A stretch of DNA of 6,734 bases from positions 1-6,734 of the forward strand of contig JARDZH010000104.1 in the NCBI GenBank assembly GCA_029240955.1. Reading direction: 5' to 3'. This stretch comes from Pseudomonas sp. (GTDB lineage Bacteria; Pseudomonadota; Gammaproteobacteria; Pseudomonadales; Pseudomonadaceae). The translations under genes and the position numbers were made by a program. A model generated the notes under the pieces. That model was not told where the DNA came from, searched no databases, and saw nothing but the letters and a program-made list of their open reading frames with translations. Positions 6,128 through 6,734 of the stretch are shown here, one piece after another; position 1 is the stretch's first letter, and every line of letters starts with the position of its first letter.

Positions 6128-6734
6128 TTACCAGTAAGCTTCCACCGCGATCTGCCCAGGCTTGCGGGACAGGCTCAGCCGCATGTCCCGCGCCTTGAGC
6201 AGCGCTCGAGTATCCTCGACCATTTGCGGATTCCCGCAGAGCATGATGCGAGAATGCTCGGGCGTCAGCGCCACGCCTGCGGCACGTTCGAGTTCGCCGT
6301 TTTCAATCAGGTGAGTAATGCGGCCACTGAGTGCGCCCGCCTGTGCTTCGCGCGTTACGGTAGGCAGATAGACGAACTTGTGCGCGTACTCCGCCAGATA
6401 CTCGCGCTGCATCAGCTCCGCGATCAACGGCTGATACGCAAGCTCGCGCGACTCACGCGCGCTGTAGACCAGGATGATCCGCTCGAATCTTTCCCACGCC
6501 TCGAAATCCTGCAGGATCGACAGAAAAGGCGCCACGCCTGTGCCCGTTGATAACAGCCACAAATCGCGGCCGTCCGGGAAGCGGTCCAGCGTCAGATACC
6601 CGTAGGCCTGTTTTTCGATCAACAGGCTGTCGCCCTCACGCAAGCGGCTCAGTTCGCTGGTGAACTCGCCGTCCGGCACCACGATGGAAAAGAACTCCAG
6701 AAACTCGTCATAGGGCGAAGACACCATCGAGTAC
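6128..6734 (-). CDS. fpr: Ferredoxin/flavodoxin-NADP+ reductase, E. coli Fpr type (5' end cut by window edge)
   Basis: FAD enzyme moving electrons between NADPH and ferredoxin or flavodoxin in the cytoplasm. The last 201 residues are visible, starting at Tyr-Ser of the family's R-x-Y-S FAD-binding motif. About 50 N-terminal residues lie beyond the edge. The first visible Met (codon 6725-6727) is internal, not a start. Motifs: YSMVSSP (FAD site), VPDGEFTSEL, STGTGVAPFLSIL (NADP pyrophosphate binding), VYSARESRELAY, SGRIT, MLCGNPQMVEDT (the CGNPxM NADP motif), and the C-terminal VEAYW. The terminal Tyr-Trp places it with E. coli Fpr (ends EHYW, recalled) rather than with the Azotobacter/Pseudomonas FprA class, which ends in VEK. 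That fits the FprB-like second reductase of pseudomonads. It converges on mscL. No terminator is visible between them. Confidence 0.9.
   Translation of the reverse strand, partial: YSMVSSPYDEFLEFFSIVVPDGEFTSELSRLREGDSLLIEKQAYGYLTLDRFPDGRDLWLLSTGTGVAPFLSILQDFEAWERFERIILVYSARESRELAYQPLIAELMQREYLAEYAHKFVYLPTVTREAQAGALSGRITHLIENGELERAAGVALTPEHSRIMLCGNPQMVEDTRALLKARDMRLSLSRKPGQIAVEAYW

Overview
The window looks like a chromosomal housekeeping segment of a Pseudomonas species. It is probably of the P. syringae/P. fluorescens side of the genus rather than P. aeruginosa. The assignment rests on recalled protein similarity, G+C-rich codon use, gene order, and REP-type inverted repeats of the Pseudomonas kind between genes. 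The order yjiA - yjiX - btsT/cstA - mapZ - radA - mscL - fpr follows, as I remember it, the P. aeruginosa PA4604-PA4615 region. The genes that P. aeruginosa carries between radA and mscL (katB and neighbours) are absent here, as is a small ORF next to cstA.

Positions 1-3239 (minus strand) hold a three-gene pyruvate/carbon-starvation cluster. A BtsT/CstA pyruvate-type transporter is followed after 27 bp by the small DUF466 protein YjiX. A strong intrinsic terminator comes next, and then the COG0523/CobW-family GTPase gene yjiA, which runs off the left edge. The same three genes are adjacent in E. coli.

Positions 3240-3620 are a 381-bp intergenic region between divergent btsT and mapZ. It is unusually rich in inverted repeats, including a degenerate REP pair. 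mapZ (plus, 3621-3989) encodes a single-domain PilZ c-di-GMP receptor. A second, well-conserved REP pair (4004-4091) separates it from convergent radA (minus, 4110-5477), a recombination and branch-migration ATPase.

Positions 5478-5668 are a short divergent intergenic region with a perfect 9-bp dyad. It leads to mscL (plus, 5669-6115), the large-conductance mechanosensitive channel. mscL converges within 12 bp on an E. coli-type ferredoxin/flavodoxin-NADP reductase gene (minus, 6128 to the right edge) that lacks its 5' end.

The genes share no single pathway. Pyruvate uptake with its accessory proteins, c-di-GMP signalling, DNA repair, osmotic protection and electron transfer sit side by side. 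I see no mobile element, CRISPR array, RNA gene, toxin-antitoxin or defence locus, and no evidence for a new system. The points worth a second look are in the intergenic DNA and in small family deviations of BtsT and MscL.
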